The notes beneath the pieces are model-generated. The model saw nothing but the letters and a program-made list of their open reading frames with translations. It was not told the origin of the DNA and made no database searches. Source: Xanthomonas maliensis (lineage in GTDB: Bacteria > Pseudomonadota > Gammaproteobacteria > Xanthomonadales > Xanthomonadaceae). From it: a DNA stretch of 64,000 bases. Shown piece after piece: positions 9,215 to 18,118 of this stretch. Within the stretch, counting starts at the first letter, position 1; each line of letters opens with the position of its first letter. The position numbers and the translations under genes are program-made. The DNA lies in contig NZ_NSET01000025.1 in NCBI RefSeq assembly GCF_009192945.1, positions 124,001 through 188,000 on the forward strand, written 5' to 3'.

Positions 9215-10467
9215 GGTGCAGCTACCAGCTGCTGCGACCACTGCGCATCGTGATCGAACGTGCGCTGCAGCCACTGGCGCTGCTGTGCGGCGAAGCGGTG
9301 GCGTGCGGCCGGATCGTTGCGCAGCATCTGGATGGCCTGTATCAGCGCAGCGGCATCGGCCACCTGGTGCTCGGGTCGTCCGACCATCAGCGCCTCCTGC
9401 GAGGCGGACGCCGGCCAGGCCATGCCGATCACATAATGGCCGCGACAGGCAGCCTGCAGCAGCGCGGTCGAACAGAAGCCCACCAACACGGCCGGCTGGG
9501 CGGTGGACCCCAGCAGTGGGTGTGGCGGGAGCTGGCAGCGCTGCTGCAGCGCCGGCTCGCGATAGGGGTGACCGCTGCGCACTTCCTCCGGGTGTAGCAG
9601 GATCCGCACCGCCATCCCCATGGACTCGACCTCGAGCAAGGTCCGCGCCAGCGCCAGCAGGTGTGGCGCCAGAGCGATGCCGTAGATCGGGGTATGGCTC
9701 TGGGACATCACGTACAGGATGGCCGGGGTGCTGGCAGTGTCCACCTCGGTGATTGCCACCGGGGGTCCATACCCGATGGCAGCGGGCGCCACGCCATGGT
9801 CGCGGTACACCTGCGCGCTGCTGGCGCCCCACAGCAAGTGGTGCCTGGCACGTACCGGGAAGAACTCGTCGGTCGGCAGGCCATGCTGTACGCAGACGCT
9901 GCGCCAGCATGCATCGGTCGCCTGTAATGCGGCGCTGGCGTACATGTCGAAATCGTTGTGCAGCAAGAGCGTGGCCCCGCTCGGCGGCGAGCGCAGCATC
10001 CGCTGAAAGGCACCGCGCCACAGGCGCTGACGGAACACGCATGCGCGCACCACCCAGGGCGAGGCGATCGCCGCGCCGGTGGTGCTCCGGCGCACACGGA
10101 GGGCATTTGCGGCCGCCAACCACGCGCTCCAGGCCGGACGCGCCGGCACTTGCCCCGCCACCTGACCGCGCAGCCGGGGATGGATCAGGACGGTGCAGGC
10201 GGTGCCTTGTCGCTGCAGATCGGCCACGTACGGTGCCAATGCGCCCCACCCATTGCTGCCGGGCAGCGTCGCCAAGGCAGTCCAGGCATGTACCGCCGGC
10301 GCCTCTGCCGGCAGCCGCAGGCACAGCCAGACATCGCGCAGCATCGCCATGGCGGCGCGCAGCCACGCGCCGCGTCGACGGCTCAGAAAGTAAATCTCAT
10401 GGCGCGCAGCGGCCGCCTCCTCGCCGAACTGCGCCTGCAGCGCCTGCTGGAAGTCAGCGAAGCGCAT
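9211..10467 (-). CDS. Putative GT-B fold surface-carbohydrate transferase, family unassigned
   Basis: I do not recognise a named family for this 418-aa protein. It has no signal peptide or clear membrane segment. The sequence VCVQHGLPTDEFFPVRARHHLLWG, followed by a C-terminal ILLHPEEVR and AVLVGFCSTALLQAACRG, resembles capsule and CDP-glycerol/KpsS-like transferases. In those, a QHG histidine, an HPxE/HP motif and an S-T-A helix line the GT-B cleft. The start is the ATG at 10465-10467, overlapping the preceding methyltransferase gene by 14 bases. The gene ends in an ATGA overlap with the polymerase gene, so it belongs to the glycan operon. Sugar or polyol-phosphate transfer is an inference. 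Confidence 0.55.
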   Translation of the reverse strand: MRFADFQQALQAQFGEEAAAARHEIYFLSRRRGAWLRAAMAMLRDVWLCLRLPAEAPAVHAWTALATLPGSNGWGALAPYVADLQRQGTACTVLIHPRLRGQVAGQVPARPAWSAWLAAANALRVRRSTTGAAIASPWVVRACVFRQRLWRGAFQRMLRSPPSGATLLLHNDFDMYASAALQATDACWRSVCVQHGLPTDEFFPVRARHHLLWGASSAQVYRDHGVAPAAIGYGPPVAITEVDTASTPAILYVMSQSHTPIYGIALAPHLLALARTLLEVESMGMAVRILLHPEEVRSGHPYREPALQQRCQLPPHPLLGSTAQPAVLVGFCSTALLQAACRGHYVIGMAWPASASQEALMVGRPEHQVADAAALIQAIQMLRNDPAARHRFAAQQRQWLQRTFDHDAQWSQQLVAAP

Positions 10468-11476
10468 CGTGTCGCTCCCCCTTGCGCACCTGGCGATATC
10501 CACGCCAGCGCTGCCACTCGCCGAACAGGCCTGCGCCAAGCAGACGCACCGCGGCATGTTTGAGCACCCGCTGCAGGCGATCGCGCGCGCTCCACCCGAC
10601 CCGATCCAAGCGTGCATCCACCGTCGCGATCTCGTCGGACGGGGCCATCGCCAAGGGTGTTGGCTGGCATGGCCGCAATGGCTGCTGCAGGTGCAGCCAG
10701 AGGTTTTCGGCCAGCACGCCATCGCTGGCGTACGGACCGCACTCCAGCACCGTCATGCCCGCCGCTTCGGCCAGCCGTCGCAGGACCGGAGCGGAAAAGT
10801 AGCTCAGATGGGCCGGATGGACATAGTTGCGCGAGCGCCACCCGCTCATCAGATCGGGAACTTCGATCCAGGCCTTGCCACCGGGAACGAGGATCCGCGC
10901 CATGTCCGCCAGGAAGGCGCGCGGATCGCTCAGATGCTCCAGCACGTGAAAGGCGACGATTGCGTCGAAGTGCGGATCGGCGATCGCGTCCAGCGTTGAC
11001 AGAAAGGTCACCGTGGCGCCGTCGAGCAACTGCTGGCGATGCGCTGCATCCGGTTCGCAGGCGGACAAGCGCAGATCCGGACGACCGGCAGCGGCGGCGC
11101 CGAGAAAGGCCCCGAAGCCCGAACCCACTTCCAGCACCCGCGCCCCTGGGGACAGCTCCGGCGCGATCCGGCGCAGCCGGCGCTGTGCGATCCAGCGATC
11201 GCCGCGCCAGGCGAAGAAGCGCTGCTGGTCGCGCCACGGGATTTCGGCAGGAAACAGCCGGCGATAGCGGTGCGCGTAGAAATGATCCAGTGCCGCGGCG
11301 GTGAGATCCGGTGCCAGGTACACCGCGGCGCAACTGCCGCAGCGGCGTAGCTGCTGGCCAGTGCCGACGTAGACCTCCGCCCAGACCGTACGCTGGGCGC
11401 AGGTGGCGCCACAACAGCGGCACTGCCCGTGGTCGGGCATCCACGGCGCTGGCCATCCCGGGAGCAGATCAGGCAT
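10454..11476 (-). CDS. Class I SAM-dependent methyltransferase with N-terminal zinc ribbon
   Basis: This 340-aa protein begins with a CRCCGATC...CGSC cluster (residues about 19-50), as found in sugar C-methyltransferases and related proteins. A Methyltransf_23 domain follows: motif I is VLEVGSGFGAFLG, then FDAIVAFHVLEHLSDP and LVPGGKAWIEVPD. HPAHLSYFS is a conserved part of the family's active-site lid. The start is the ATG at 11474-11476, overlapping asnB by 8 bases. In this context it probably methylates a nucleotide sugar or a residue of the repeat unit. Exact substrate and C- versus O-methylation are not determinable. Confidence 0.85.
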   Translation of the reverse strand: MPDLLPGWPAPWMPDHGQCRCCGATCAQRTVWAEVYVGTGQQLRRCGSCAAVYLAPDLTAAALDHFYAHRYRRLFPAEIPWRDQQRFFAWRGDRWIAQRRLRRIAPELSPGARVLEVGSGFGAFLGAAAAGRPDLRLSACEPDAAHRQQLLDGATVTFLSTLDAIADPHFDAIVAFHVLEHLSDPRAFLADMARILVPGGKAWIEVPDLMSGWRSRNYVHPAHLSYFSAPVLRRLAEAAGMTVLECGPYASDGVLAENLWLHLQQPLRPCQPTPLAMAPSDEIATVDARLDRVGWSARDRLQRVLKHAAVRLLGAGLFGEWQRWRGYRQVRKGERHDALR

Positions 11477-13310
11477 AGATGCTCCGATACCACAGCGCCA
11501 CCGAGACTGCGAACCACACCGTGCTGTGGACCTGCCCGCGCGCCAGTTCCCGGCGTAGCCGCGCTACATCGAGCAGCGCGTCCAGACCGGGCGGCAATGT
11601 CGCCAAGGCCTGTTGCAGGGGCATGCGATCCACCAGGAATTGCTCGGCGTGTCCGAAACCGGTGCTCTTGCGCTGCGTCGTCAGCCGCGCCGGCAGACGA
11701 TCGGCGAACGCCTCGCGCAGTAACGCCTTGCCGTGGTAATCGCCCATGCGCTGCTGCACTGGCGTCGCCAGCGCACGCTCGACCAGTCGATAGTCCAGGA
11801 ATGGCGCGCGCACCTCCACGCCGGCATGCATGCTGTTGCGATCGGTCATGCGCAGCACCATCGGCAGGTTGGTCGACAGGACATCGTTGCGTAGCCGTTG
11901 TTGCACGTCGGCCCGTCGATCGACTTGCCACTGCTGCAAGCGCGGCCTCTGCGCGTGCCAGAGTGCATCGGAGATGCACGCAACGCTCGGTCGCTGCTGG
12001 CGCAGCAGGGCACCCAACGGGCCAACCGGCAAATCCCACGCCAGGCGATTGAGCAGCAGGCGCGGATCCACCGCGCCGGTGGACAGCAGGCGCGCCGCGG
12101 TGGGGAACTGCCCGGCATGCAGGGCGCTGCGGGCAGCCAGAGCCAGGTACAACCGCACGTAGCCGCCGAACAATTCGTCGGCCCCTTCGCCATTGAGCAC
12201 CACCGTGTAGCCGGCGGCACGGATGGCTTGATACATGCGGAAGCTGGCCAGGATCGACGGCGTACAGAACGGCTCTTCCTGCGCCGCCACCAGGGCCAAC
12301 AGTTCCTGCTCGCTGGGGATGGCGTGCGCGCGGTGGATGGCATGCCGATCGCTCTGACCCAGTTCGCGCATCAGCGTCGCTGCCGCCTCTGTTTCGTCGA
12401 AGGCGGCTTGTGCTGCGTCGCTATAGCCATAGCTGAAGGCGCCGGCGAAACAGGTGCGCGGCAACGCGCCGGCCTGCACGCTGAGCGTGGTCAGGATCGA
12501 GCTGTCCAAGCCGCCCGACAACAAGGTCACGGTTGGGACGTCCGAGCGCAGCCGCAGGCGGGTAGCGTCCTCCAGCAGCTGCTGTGTCGACGCTTTGTCC
12601 AAGGGGTCGCCGGTACCGGGCAGGGGCCATTGATGGTAGGCCCGACGGCGGCTGTGACCGGTCGGAGAGACCCGGTACAGCCATCCGGGCGGGACCGCGC
12701 GAATGCCGCTGAAGAAGGTGTCGCCTTGATGGTCGGACACGCCAGTGACGAGGAAATCGAAGACCGCTGCCGGGTTGGGCGCCGGATATCCGCCTAGCGC
12801 GGCGGCGATGGCGCGAATCTCGCTGGCAAGTACGAGTTGCCGTCCATCATGGTGGACATACAGCGGTTTGACACCGAGTCGGTCGCGACAATAAATCAGA
12901 TCCCCGCTTGCCTGTTCCAGCAACACCACCGCCCACATGCCGTTGCAGCGGACAAAGAGTTCCTCGCCCCAGGCGCGCCAACCATGCAGCAGCACTTCGG
13001 TATCACTGTCGGTGCGGAACGCGTGGCCCAGCGCTTTCAGTTCACGGCGCAACTCCAGGAAGTTGTAGATCTCGCCGTTGAAGATGACGACGTTGCCGGT
13101 GTCGGCGCAACGCATCGGTTGGCCGGCAGCGGCACTCAGGTCGAAGATGGCCAGCCGTCGGTGGCCCAGCGCGGTCGGCACCGGCTGCGCCAAGCACAGC
13201 ACACCGTGTCCATCGGGGCCACGCCGCGCCAGCGCGTCCAGTGCGCGCTCAACCTGCGGTTGCAGCGGCGCGCTCTCGCCGAAGCGACGCAGCGCGACTA
13301 TGCCGCACAT
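11469..13310 (-). CDS. asnB: Glutamine-hydrolysing asparagine synthetase-type amidotransferase
   Basis: This 613-aa protein starts MCGIVALRRFG, so the catalytic Cys2 of the class II glutaminase domain is intact. RRGPDGHG and NGEIYNFLELR follow in the glutaminase half. The synthetase half has the ATP-pyrophosphatase motif TLLSGGLDSSIL, then LNGEGADELFGGY. The start is the ATG at 13308-13310. AsnB homologues inside O-antigen and capsule loci (for example WbpS/WbmI-type) amidate uronic-acid residues using glutamine nitrogen, a role more likely here than asparagine supply. Compare the cyclase-type homologue at 21.9-23.8 kb, which lacks Cys2. Confidence 0.92.
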   Translation of the reverse strand: MCGIVALRRFGESAPLQPQVERALDALARRGPDGHGVLCLAQPVPTALGHRRLAIFDLSAAAGQPMRCADTGNVVIFNGEIYNFLELRRELKALGHAFRTDSDTEVLLHGWRAWGEELFVRCNGMWAVVLLEQASGDLIYCRDRLGVKPLYVHHDGRQLVLASEIRAIAAALGGYPAPNPAAVFDFLVTGVSDHQGDTFFSGIRAVPPGWLYRVSPTGHSRRRAYHQWPLPGTGDPLDKASTQQLLEDATRLRLRSDVPTVTLLSGGLDSSILTTLSVQAGALPRTCFAGAFSYGYSDAAQAAFDETEAAATLMRELGQSDRHAIHRAHAIPSEQELLALVAAQEEPFCTPSILASFRMYQAIRAAGYTVVLNGEGADELFGGYVRLYLALAARSALHAGQFPTAARLLSTGAVDPRLLLNRLAWDLPVGPLGALLRQQRPSVACISDALWHAQRPRLQQWQVDRRADVQQRLRNDVLSTNLPMVLRMTDRNSMHAGVEVRAPFLDYRLVERALATPVQQRMGDYHGKALLREAFADRLPARLTTQRKSTGFGHAEQFLVDRMPLQQALATLPPGLDALLDVARLRRELARGQVHSTVWFAVSVALWYRSIYA

Positions 13311-13338
13311 GGCCATCTCCACGCGCAGACATCGCGCA

Positions 13339-14676
13339 TCATGCGGCCGATGGCCAAGGTCCCAACAGGGTCCGTCGATGCCATACCACCCAGGCCATCG
13401 GCAGCAGCAACATGGCCGCGACCGCCAGCGCAGGCGTGCCAAGGCCAGGTGCCGCCGCCAAGCCTGCCGCCAGCAGCGCTGCATAACCGCCGGTATTCAG
13501 GCGCAGACTGCACAACCGCAGGCTGACCGCCGCGATCGCCAGTACCGACACGAAGCGCCCCCATAACAGTCCCTGAGATGCATGGGCCGTGGCGGCTGCG
13601 CATTGCAGCAGTGTGCTGCAGGCCAGCCCGGCGAGTAACAGCGGCACCAACACTCCTTCGCGATGGCGCCCGATCAACAATGCCGTCAACACGCTGCTCA
13701 GCAATGTCGTGGCACCGGCTGCCAGCACCGGCGTGACCCATGGCAGCCAGCCCAGCTGTTCCACGCTGCCCCAATGCGCCGCGATCAGCGGCAGCGCCAA
13801 GGCGCCGACGGCTGAGACGCCCAGCACCAGCGATATCAGGGCATCGGCCCACTGTTCGCCCGCCGGACCGCGTGCTTCGGTCACCAGCAGGCGGTTGAAC
13901 TGAGTGAATACCCCGCTCGCTCCTGCGATCAGGTAATTCAGAAAAAGATAGATGGGCAGAAAGGTCGGCGCCACCGCCGCCAGCAGCAGGGGCGTCAAGC
14001 GATCGTGCAACGTGCCGGCGATCCCGAGCAGCGACAGCCGTAGCGCGGCGCGCAGCATGCGGCCGCCACCGCGGCGAGGCCACAACCACTGTAGCGGCGC
14101 ACGGAAGACCAGCGCATTGGCCAACGCCTGTGCCAGATACCCCAGGCTCACCGCCAGGCCTGCCCCGGCTCCACCCGCCCCGCCCGGCAGCTGGCGAAGG
14201 GCCAACCAGGCCAGGATCGCCACCGGCATGGCCAACTGCTGCACCAGAAATCCAGACAGGCGGCGCCCCTGTGCAAGCAGGGGCGCCGAATAGCTCACCA
14301 GCCCGAACACGGTCGCGGGCAGCGCTGCCAGCAGATAGGCAAATCCCTCGCCGTGGCCGCGACACTGCCACCACGCACCGCCGACCCACACCACGTCCAG
14401 CGCCACCGTGGCGAGCAGTCGATGCCAGAGCGCCTGGCGCCAGTGCTCGACCCAGTCCACGGCGGCCGGATCCTCGCGCAAGAACAGCGAGGCATACCCG
14501 AGGTCGGACAGGAACACCACCGTCAGCACGCCCAGATGCGCCAGGCCCACTTCGCCATAGCCCTCCAGCCCGAAGTGGCGCAACAGCAGCCACTGGAACA
14601 GCAGCGCACAGCCTTGGCCCAGCGCATACATCGCCGCACCCGCGGCGAATCCGGTGCGCAGACGATCTGCGCTCAT
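13339..14676 (-). CDS. Polysaccharide flippase (Wzx-like, MOP superfamily)
   Basis: This 445-aa integral membrane protein starts MSADRLRTGFAAGAAMYALGQGC, with about twelve predicted transmembrane segments and the short basic loops of Wzx/MATE-like flippases. It should move undecaprenyl-diphosphate-linked repeat units from the inner to the outer face of the cytoplasmic membrane. The ATG at 14674-14676 overlaps the upstream TylF-like gene stop (ATGA). An in-frame ATG slightly upstream is the alternative start. A second flippase-like gene lies at 18119-19354. Confidence 0.83.
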   Translation of the reverse strand: MSADRLRTGFAAGAAMYALGQGCALLFQWLLLRHFGLEGYGEVGLAHLGVLTVVFLSDLGYASLFLREDPAAVDWVEHWRQALWHRLLATVALDVVWVGGAWWQCRGHGEGFAYLLAALPATVFGLVSYSAPLLAQGRRLSGFLVQQLAMPVAILAWLALRQLPGGAGGAGAGLAVSLGYLAQALANALVFRAPLQWLWPRRGGGRMLRAALRLSLLGIAGTLHDRLTPLLLAAVAPTFLPIYLFLNYLIAGASGVFTQFNRLLVTEARGPAGEQWADALISLVLGVSAVGALALPLIAAHWGSVEQLGWLPWVTPVLAAGATTLLSSVLTALLIGRHREGVLVPLLLAGLACSTLLQCAAATAHASQGLLWGRFVSVLAIAAVSLRLCSLRLNTGGYAALLAAGLAAAPGLGTPALAVAAMLLLPMAWVVWHRRTLLGPWPSAA

Positions 14677-15407
14677 GATCGAGTGGATGCGGTCGTCGGG
14701 ACATGGCACAGGAAGGCGCGCGACGCGCTGCCGTAGGCGAACCAGGACTCGAACTCGATACCAAAACGCTCAGCGCACTCACGCAACGCTCGCCGCTCGC
14801 CATGTTGCCGGTCAGCGCGGAACAGCTCGTAGTCGTCGCACAGCAGCACGCTGCCCTGGACCAGGCGTGGCGCAATCAGGTTGAGCGCGTCGCGTGCCGA
14901 GCCATAGAGGTCGCAGTCCAGATGCACGATGGCCGCCTGCGTGCTGCCGATGGCATCGGCATTGTCGGCGAACAAGCCAGGGACCAGCTGCAGATCCGGG
15001 GTCCGCAGGCCCACCGCCGCACAGCGCGCCTGCGCCTGGTCTTGGGTGGCAAAGAAGCTGCCGGTGGCCAGGCTGTCTTCGCCCTCGGCATTGGCGGGCA
15101 TGCCGGCGAACGTATCGAACCCATAAAAGCGTGGACGTTGCGACAGAAACTCCAGCACCGTGCCCTGATGGCGGTACGGCAATCCTGCGCTGCGCTCGAT
15201 ACGACGGCGCTGATGCCGATAGCAGAGCCAGGCGTGGGCCAGACTGTTGCCGCGATAGACGCCGAATTCGTAGTAGTCGCCGGCCAGCTGGGTGGCATGG
15301 ACATAAGCCCAGGCACGAAACAGCGCGCCGAGCGCATCGTTGCGGTGCAGGTTGGCGCCGACGCGCAAGCGGCGATAGGCGAGCTTGAGGCGTTCGATGG
15401 TCGTCAC
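14673..15407 (-). CDS. TylF/MycF-like class I methyltransferase
   Basis: This protein of about 244 aa resembles the TylF/MycF (macrocin O-methyltransferase) family, which O-methylates sugars. Seen are YYEFGVYRGNSLAHAW (motif I region), FYGFDTFAGMPAN, IVHLDCDLYGSARDALNLI with the metal-binding acidic residues, and VLLCDDYELF. The start is uncertain. The GTG at 15405-15407 is used because family similarity begins right after it, and a second GTG lies two codons upstream. It is coupled to the flippase gene by ATGA, and probably O-methylates a sugar of the repeat unit. Confidence 0.85.
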   Translation of the reverse strand: MTTIERLKLAYRRLRVGANLHRNDALGALFRAWAYVHATQLAGDYYEFGVYRGNSLAHAWLCYRHQRRRIERSAGLPYRHQGTVLEFLSQRPRFYGFDTFAGMPANAEGEDSLATGSFFATQDQAQARCAAVGLRTPDLQLVPGLFADNADAIGSTQAAIVHLDCDLYGSARDALNLIAPRLVQGSVLLCDDYELFRADRQHGERRALRECAERFGIEFESWFAYGSASRAFLCHVPTTASTRS

Positions 15408-15812
15408 GGACACGTCAGACACCCTTTGCAGAAGCGTGGGAACCACAGCGCAGAAGTATCCAGGCTCGATGCACGGCAGCGCAATCGCCGAGACGAGACG
15501 CTGGACCGTGCGTGCCGAGGGTCCGGGACGCGTCGTGGCTTGTCGGCGCGATCTGTGCCAGCGCGGTCGAGATGCGTTCGTGCAACCGAACGCCTGCCCC
15601 CACAAAGGTCAGCTCACATTCGCCGCCCCGGTGGTCGTCATCGCCGACCGGAGCGTTGGAATCGACGCGATGAACCGGGATCCGGTTGCGAGTATCACCA
15701 GGCAGGCGTCGCGCCAGGAACGGGGCATCGCACAGCGACGGCAAGCATTCCGGCGACTGCTTCCAGGGCGAGCGGCTGCAGCGGTTGACGAGATCGAGCA
15801 GGCGCAAGCGGC
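15408..15812 (-). other. 405-bp stretch without a recognisable gene in the glycan operon
   Basis: An open frame of about 130 codons runs on the minus strand (15415-15807). Its arginine-, histidine- and serine-rich translation matches no family I know and has no clear ribosome binding site. It may be the remnant of a lost gene, a long untranslated leader for the downstream methyltransferase, or a poorly conserved small protein. No terminator-like hairpin was seen. Confidence 0.4.
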
Positions 15813-16760
15813 TTATCCGTGGCTGGCCGCATGGTCGTGATACAGCGTGCGCTGCAGCGCTTGGCGCAGGTCCCAGCGGGTACGCCAGCCAAGCAGGTGC
15901 AGCGCCTTGCCGGGGTCGCCGAGCTGGTGCTGACGGTCATGCGGACGCTGGCGTCGCGGATCGACTTGCAGGCGCAGCGATCGGCCGAGCAGGGCGCCGA
16001 TCTGTTCCACCAGCTCGGCCACCGAATGCTCTTTGCCCGAGCAGAGATTGAAGACATCGAACGCCCGTTCGGTACCGCAGTCGTCGAGCACGGCCAGTAG
16101 CCCTGCGGCGGCATCGTCGGCATGCAGGTAGTCGCGGCGAGGTTGCAGATTGCCCAGTTGCAACACCGCGTCCGCCGATGGGTCGGCAGCCAATTGCGTC
16201 AACACCTCGGGAATCAGGTGCGCATTCGGGTCGTCGTGGGCGATGGTATTGAAGAGCCGGGCCACTCGGCCGCTCCGGGTGCCATCGCCAGCGCACCACA
16301 GGCGCAGCTGGCCCTCGTTGCAGAGCTTGGACAAGGCGTAGTTGTCGCGTGCCTCGGTTGCGCTGGCGTCTTCGCGCAAGGCGGTGTCGTCCCACGCGTA
16401 GACCGCACCGCTGGACGCGATGACGACCCGCGCCACGGCAGCGTCGCTGGCTGCCTGCAGCACGCTTTCGGTGCCGACGACATTGACCTGCAGACAGCGC
16501 ATGCGTTGGGTTTCACAGGTGGGAATATGGTGGATGGCCGCCAGGTGGATCAGTGCATCGGCCTGGAACGCGCGCAAGGCGGCCGCCAACGTCGCGCGGT
16601 CGCCGATATCGCCGATGATCGTCGCATGCAGGCCATCGGGCAGATGCAGGCCGCTGGACAGGTCGTCCATTCCCGCCACCGCATCGCCACGTTGCAGCAA
16701 CGCGCCTGCGACACGTCGTCCGATCATCCCGGCCGCGCCGGTGACCAGCACCCGTCTCAT
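15813..16760 (-). CDS. NAD-dependent nucleotide-sugar epimerase/dehydratase (extended SDR)
   Basis: This 315-aa extended short-chain dehydrogenase/reductase has the N-terminal NAD(P) motif VLVTGAAGMIGRRVAGAL, DALIHLAAIHHI, VIASSGAVYAW and the catalytic YALSK (YxxxK), with PRRDYLHADDAA in the C-terminal half. The family includes UDP-glucose 4-epimerases and NDP-sugar dehydratases. No feature here decides between them. The start is the ATG at 16758-16760, overlapping the stop of the Wzz-like gene. It probably modifies a nucleotide sugar for the locus. Confidence 0.88.
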   Translation of the reverse strand: MRRVLVTGAAGMIGRRVAGALLQRGDAVAGMDDLSSGLHLPDGLHATIIGDIGDRATLAAALRAFQADALIHLAAIHHIPTCETQRMRCLQVNVVGTESVLQAASDAAVARVVIASSGAVYAWDDTALREDASATEARDNYALSKLCNEGQLRLWCAGDGTRSGRVARLFNTIAHDDPNAHLIPEVLTQLAADPSADAVLQLGNLQPRRDYLHADDAAAGLLAVLDDCGTERAFDVFNLCSGKEHSVAELVEQIGALLGRSLRLQVDPRRQRPHDRQHQLGDPGKALHLLGWRTRWDLRQALQRTLYHDHAASHG

Positions 16761-18028
16761 TCAGGCCCCAAGGGGCGTACATCCGCCGGCCCGAGCAGAC
16801 GCCGCCGCACGCCAGACGGCAGCCAGGCAAACAAGGGATCGGTATGCGCTGACCAGGGCACCCGACGGTGGCCTTGGCGACGCGCCAACACATAGATCGC
16901 CAGACCCAGCGAGGACGCCAGCAAGACCGCGACGAAGACCGCCAGGCCCACCAGCAATGGTCGACGCGAGGGGATTGGCTGTGGCGATAACGTGGGTACG
17001 GCGCGATAGCGCACTTGTTGCGCCCGCCAGCGTTGTTGCGACAGCGCCAAGTCGATTTCGCTGGCCACCTGGGCTTGCGGCGAGCCGGAAGGGGTGCCGT
17101 TCCCAAATACGGCGCGGCGATTGGCTTGCAACCAATCGGCCAGGGCTTGGCCCTGATGCAGCGTGCCTACGCGCGCGTCCACCCGGTCCAGGAAGCGTTG
17201 CTTGCCGTCCAACTGCTCCAGTTCGCGCTCGACACGACGCAAGGTCGTGCGCGTTTCGGCGATAGTGGACTGCAAGGCGACGATCTGCGCCAGTGGCGAG
17301 AGATAGCGGCCACCGCCATCGCCAACCGATACGACCGTATTGACTTCGCTGCGCCGAAGTTCCGGATAGCGCTCGAGCAACTGCTGCATGTCGTCAGCCT
17401 GTCGGTTGTTTTGCTCGATCGCGAACTGTTGCTGGAGTTGCTCGATCTGGAGTTGCGGTCGCTGCTCGAGCGTCTGCTGGCGCAAGTTATCCAGTGCGTC
17501 GCGCAGTCCTGCCCATAGCACGACCTGGCGGACATGGTGCGCAATGGCATCCAGTTGGCTGGACGCGGTTGCCTCGTCACGCGCATAGATCGAGACTTCC
17601 AGGCCGAGCGCACCGACGCTCTTGGGATCGATATTGACCTGTTGGCGGATGTCGTCGCGTTCGATCGCGCTGCGGTAGATCACCCGGGTATCCCAATAAG
17701 TTCTGCGGACGAACGCGCGCTGCAGACGCGCGCGCTGCTCGGCCGGGAGCGCGGGCAGGCTGGCAAGCGAGGCAGCGACCAGCTGGCGGTCGGCCAGCAT
17801 GGGCTGCAGCTTGCGCCATTGTTCCAGGGTCATTTGCGGCGTTTCCAGCAGCGCAGTGAGCGTGTAGGAAGGGCGCAGGTGAACGACGACGGCCGCCAGC
17901 ATGCCCAGCAACAGTGCCAGCGGGATCAGTAGGCGGCCGAACTGACGGTAGAAGTGCAACAGCTGCAGCAACAGATCGCCCAAGGAGACCTCATCGCGGC
18001 GTTCGGGGATCTCGTCTACATCCGGCAT
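16757..18028 (-). CDS. Wzz-like polysaccharide chain-length determinant
   Basis: This 423-aa protein has a membrane segment near residues 33-52, a long charged and glutamine-rich helical periplasmic region (about 60-345), and a second membrane segment near residues 365-390. The topology matches polysaccharide co-polymerases (Wzz/GumC-like). There is no cytoplasmic tyrosine-kinase domain, so it resembles the PCP-1 or PCP-2b type. It should set polymer length together with the Wzy protein(s) encoded downstream. The start is the ATG at 18026-18028, and the gene ends in an ATGA overlap with the epimerase. Confidence 0.85.
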   Translation of the reverse strand: MPDVDEIPERRDEVSLGDLLLQLLHFYRQFGRLLIPLALLLGMLAAVVVHLRPSYTLTALLETPQMTLEQWRKLQPMLADRQLVAASLASLPALPAEQRARLQRAFVRRTYWDTRVIYRSAIERDDIRQQVNIDPKSVGALGLEVSIYARDEATASSQLDAIAHHVRQVVLWAGLRDALDNLRQQTLEQRPQLQIEQLQQQFAIEQNNRQADDMQQLLERYPELRRSEVNTVVSVGDGGGRYLSPLAQIVALQSTIAETRTTLRRVERELEQLDGKQRFLDRVDARVGTLHQGQALADWLQANRRAVFGNGTPSGSPQAQVASEIDLALSQQRWRAQQVRYRAVPTLSPQPIPSRRPLLVGLAVFVAVLLASSLGLAIYVLARRQGHRRVPWSAHTDPLFAWLPSGVRRRLLGPADVRPLGPE

Positions 18029-18118
18029 CGGATCAATCGCTGCTGTTCAAGGGGACATGGACCCGCCACGCCTTACCCGTTGCACTGTGCCACAGCGATT
18101 ATGGCGGCGGCAACGCGG

